A DNA stretch of 8,110 bases, from positions 1-8,110 of the forward strand of contig CAIJOE010000096.1 of NCBI GenBank assembly GCA_903822245.1, written 5' to 3'. Positions 6,734 through 8,110 of the stretch are shown here, in pieces. Source of the stretch: an uncultured Actinomycetes bacterium. Its GTDB lineage: Bacteria > Actinomycetota > Actinomycetes > Nanopelagicales > Nanopelagicaceae. Under the pieces are notes generated by a model. It made no database searches and had not been told where the DNA came from. It was given only the letters and a program-made list of their open reading frames with translations. Each line of letters starts with the position of its first letter. Within the stretch, counting starts at the first letter, position 1. Made by a program: the position numbers and the translations under genes.

Positions 6734-6745
6734 GGTCCAAAGATA
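6734..6745 (-). promoter_or_regulatory. Candidate -10 element for a leaderless bldD mRNA
   Basis: On the minus strand TATCTT (plus-strand bases 6740-6745) ends six bases before the bldD ATG (6733-6731). The spacing equals that at the prepilin peptidase and efp genes. The six intervening bases (TGGACC) contain no Shine-Dalgarno. No convincing -35 lies 17 bases upstream. Confidence 0.48.
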
Positions 6746-6753
6746 GGCGGGCG

Positions 6754-6776
6754 AGTCATAATTGGAATTTAGTCAT
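6754..6776. repeat. AGTCAT direct repeat pair in the bldD-pyrR intergenic region
   Basis: AGTCAT occurs at 6754-6759 and 6771-6776, 17 bases apart start to start, flanking an AATTGGAATT core (6760-6769). The pair lies just upstream of the bldD -10 element and of the pyrR promoter candidate, where an operator could act on both genes. It does not match the palindromic Streptomyces BldD box as I know it, so any regulator is unknown. Confidence 0.3.
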
Positions 6777-6783
6777 CCACAGG

Positions 6784-6792
6784 TGGTATCTT
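6784..6792 (+). promoter_or_regulatory. Candidate extended -10 promoter for pyrR-pyrB
   Basis: TGG directly followed by TATCTT (6787-6792) forms an extended -10 (TGN-TANNNT). TTGGAA at 6762-6767 is a weak -35 match at a long 19-base spacing. Initiation near 6798-6800 would make a leader of about 44 bases, just enough to contain the PyrR-binding hairpin that begins at 6803. That fit is supporting but indirect evidence. Confidence 0.42.
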
Positions 6793-6802
6793 CTCCCAGT
6801 AG

Positions 6803-6837
6803 TCCTTTAACGATCCGTCCAGAGAGGCGGCGAAGGA
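6803..6837 (+). promoter_or_regulatory. PyrR-binding RNA hairpin that sequesters the pyrR ribosome binding site
   Basis: Bases 6818-6828 read TCCAGAGAGGC, matching the PyrR-binding loop consensus I know from Bacillus (UCCNGNGAGGY). The RNA can fold with upper stem 6815-6819 against 6826-6830 (five pairs, one G-U) and a hexaloop CAGAGA at 6820-6825, the conserved CNGNGA loop. Below this, 6811-6812 can pair with 6831-6832, with AT at 6813-6814 bulged. A lower stem then pairs TCCTT 6803-6807 with AAGGA 6833-6837, leaving 6808-6810 bulged. That lower stem covers most of the Shine-Dalgarno (6833-6838). PyrR bound to UMP or UTP should stabilise the fold and block translation of pyrR-pyrB, as described for Mycobacterium smegmatis. 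No attenuator terminator is seen. Confidence 0.8.
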
Positions 6838-6838
6838 G
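6833..6838 (+). promoter_or_regulatory. pyrR ribosome binding site (decides the start)
   Basis: AAGGAG stands four bases before ATG 6843 and is the strongest Shine-Dalgarno sequence in the window. It selects ATG 6843 over the in-frame TTG 6762 and GTG 6783, whose extra codons would run through the PyrR-binding hairpin. Confidence 0.8.
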
Positions 6839-6842
6839 AGAA

Positions 6843-7370
6843 ATGGCAGCTGTTCTAGATGCCGGCGATATCGGCCGTGCTTTAAAGCGTATTGCTCATG
6901 AAATTATTGAGCACAATCATGGATTATCGAATTTGGTGATTCTTGGCATCCCAACTCGCGGTGCGTATCTGGGAAACCGAATTGCCGAATTCCTTAGCCA
7001 AATAGAGGGGCCAGTTGAAGTTGGCACCTTGGATGTGACTTTGCATCGCGATGATTTGCGATTGCGCCCACCAAAGCCTCTACTGCCAACGGTGCTGCCG
7101 TTAGGTGGCATTGAAGGCAAAGATGTGGTTTTAGTAGATGATGTTTTATATTCAGGCCGAACAATCCGCGCTGCCCTAGATGCTTTGGGCGAGCTTGGCC
7201 GTCCGAAATCGGTCCAGTTAGCTGTATTGGTAGATAGAGGTCACCGAGAGCTTCCTATTCGCGCAGATTATGTTGGCAAGAACATTCCAACTTCATCTGT
7301 TGAAAGCGTGCGAGTTCACTTAACTGAGATTGACGGCAAAGACATGTTTGAGATTTCGGGCGGTGAGTGA
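6843..7370 (+). CDS. pyrR: Bifunctional pyr operon regulator / uracil phosphoribosyltransferase PyrR
   Basis: PyrR is an RNA-binding sensor of pyrimidine nucleotides with a phosphoribosyltransferase fold; many members also convert uracil plus PRPP to UMP. ATG 6843 gives 175 residues, in line with the family, and begins at the family's usual [19 protein letters not shown]. Blocks are [10 protein letters not shown] (31-40), [10 protein letters not shown] (63-72), the PRPP loop [19 protein letters not shown] (95-113), [20 protein letters not shown] (126-145) and KNIPT (146-150). All are close to mycobacterial and streptomycete PyrR. The leader carries a PyrR-binding loop whose lower stem covers the Shine-Dalgarno, so autogenous translational repression is expected. 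The gene is followed directly by pyrB in an overlapping arrangement, so repression would extend to pyrB by coupling. Confidence 0.95.
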   Translation: MAAVLDAGDIGRALKRIAHEIIEHNHGLSNLVILGIPTRGAYLGNRIAEFLSQIEGPVEVGTLDVTLHRDDLRLRPPKPLLPTVLPLGGIEGKDVVLVDDVLYSGRTIRAALDALGELGRPKSVQLAVLVDRGHRELPIRADYVGKNIPTSSVESVRVHLTEIDGKDMFEISGGE

Positions 7371-8110
7371 ATTGGATAGACACTTATTGAGTATCAATGA
7401 TCTAAGCACAGCCGAAGCCATTTCTATCCTAGATACCGCCTTTGAACTTTCTAAGGTTTCAGACGGACCAATGAAGAAACTACCAACGTTGCGTGGTCGC
7501 ACGATAGTTAATCTATTCTTTGAAGACTCAACTCGAACTCGAATTTCATTCGAGAGTGCGGCAAAACGATTATCTGCTGATGTAATCAACTTTTCGGCAA
7601 AAGGATCAAGTGTTAGTAAAGGTGAATCTTTAAAGGACACAGCGCAAACATTGCAGGCCATGGGGGCTGATGCGGTGATCATTCGCCATGGCGCCTCAGG
7701 GGCAGCCCAGCGCTTGGCAGATTCTGGATGGATATCAGCATCAGTTATAAATGCTGGTGATGGCACCCACGAACACCCTACGCAAGCTCTTCTAGATGCC
7801 TACACGATCCGAAGTAAGTTTCCAGAATTGAAGTCTGATTTTGCTGGACTTAAAGTGGCAATCGTTGGCGATATCTTGCACTCTCGTGTGGCAAGGAGCA
7901 ATGTCTTGTTGTTAAAGAAGCTCGGAGCAGAGATTACGCTGGTTTCTATACCGACATTATTGCCAGTTGGTGTTGAGGCTTGGGGAGTGAAAGTTAGCTA
8001 TGAATTTGATCTAACTATTGCAGACTCTGATGTAGTTATGATGCTTCGGATTCAATCTGAACGAATGAACGAATCTTATTTTCCAACTGCAAGAGAATAT
8101 TCCAGGGGTT
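7363..8110 (+). CDS. pyrB: Aspartate carbamoyltransferase catalytic chain, 5' part (3' end outside window)
   Basis: PyrB condenses carbamoyl phosphate with aspartate, the first committed step of pyrimidine synthesis. The window holds 249 codons of a protein usually about 310 long. Motifs are [13 protein letters not shown] (52-64) with the carbamoyl-phosphate residues STRTR, Lys86 in [16 protein letters not shown] (107-114) with His109, [16 protein letters not shown] (130-145), [12 protein letters not shown] (169-180), LLPVGV (199-204) and MLRIQSERM (227-235), the aspartate-side loop. All catalytic residues in view are intact. The start is uncertain. GTG 7363 gives [10 protein letters not shown] and overlaps pyrR by 8 bases. 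TTG 7372 gives MDRHLLS, closer to the Streptomyces N-terminus, with GGTGAG four bases upstream. The upstream hairpin should control it through coupling to pyrR. Confidence 0.93.
   Translation, partial: MSELDRHLLSINDLSTAEAISILDTAFELSKVSDGPMKKLPTLRGRTIVNLFFEDSTRTRISFESAAKRLSADVINFSAKGSSVSKGESLKDTAQTLQAMGADAVIIRHGASGAAQRLADSGWISASVINAGDGTHEHPTQALLDAYTIRSKFPELKSDFAGLKVAIVGDILHSRVARSNVLLLKKLGAEITLVSIPTLLPVGVEAWGVKVSYEFDLTIADSDVVMMLRIQSERMNESYFPTAREYSRG

Noticed and set aside
6762..6842. TTG 6762 as the pyrR start, adding 27 residues
   Set aside because: The extra residues are unlike other PyrR N-termini and the stretch is better explained as promoter plus PyrR-binding leader before a strong Shine-Dalgarno and ATG 6843.
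7367..7390. GTGA overlap at 7367 as the pyrB start
   Set aside because: That frame hits a stop codon after seven codons; the pyrB frame uses GTG 7363 or TTG 7372.
7320..7766. 148-codon open frame on the minus strand opposite pyrR/pyrB
   Set aside because: It is antisense to conserved pyrB motifs and its composition is that of a reverse-strand shadow.
1..8110. tRNA or rRNA genes, CRISPR arrays, insertion sequences, phage genes or a novel defence system
   Set aside because: All gaps are about 110 bases or less and contain no cloverleaf, spaced repeats or transposase-like coding; every gene belongs to a conserved housekeeping or regulator family.

Overview
The window looks like chromosome of a small-genome, low-GC actinobacterium, most likely a freshwater lineage such as the acI group (Nanopelagicales). 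This placement is an inference. It rests on gene order (mltG-aroE-prepilin peptidase-aroC-aroK-aroB-aroQ-efp-nusB, then pyrR-pyrB), which matches the mycobacterial and streptomycete arrangement. It also rests on an actinobacterial BldD homologue, actinobacterial-type AroQ, AroB and PyrB motifs, AT-leaning codon use and very tight packing: no gap exceeds about 110 bases, and most neighbours overlap by 1-8 bases.

Layout. Bases 1-1983 (+) hold the 3' part of mltG (peptidoglycan transglycosylase), aroE and a minimal type IV prepilin peptidase. Bases 2083-5238 (+) hold a fused shikimate block, aroC-aroK-aroB-aroQ, with TAATG/ATGA stop-start junctions throughout. Bases 5272-6239 (+) hold efp-nusB, apparently with their own promoter. 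Bases 6236-6733 (-) hold a bldD-like regulator that meets nusB tail to tail with overlapping stop codons. Bases 6843-8110 (+), divergent from bldD, start the pyrimidine operon pyrR-pyrB; pyrB is cut by the window end.

How the genes work together. AroB, AroQ, AroE, AroK and AroC carry out five of the seven steps from DAHP to chorismate. DAHP synthase and EPSP synthase (aroA) are not in this window and must be elsewhere. EF-P and NusB are translation and transcription factors. PyrR senses pyrimidine nucleotides and is expected to repress pyrR-pyrB; PyrB is aspartate carbamoyltransferase.

This is mostly a conserved housekeeping region, and I found no undescribed defence, mobile or biosynthetic system. 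The most informative non-coding signals are two. A PyrR-binding RNA hairpin in front of pyrR has a lower stem that pairs with the Shine-Dalgarno sequence. Three genes (prepilin peptidase, efp, bldD) have no usable Shine-Dalgarno sequence but carry a TANNNT element exactly six bases before their ATG, the geometry of leaderless transcripts.
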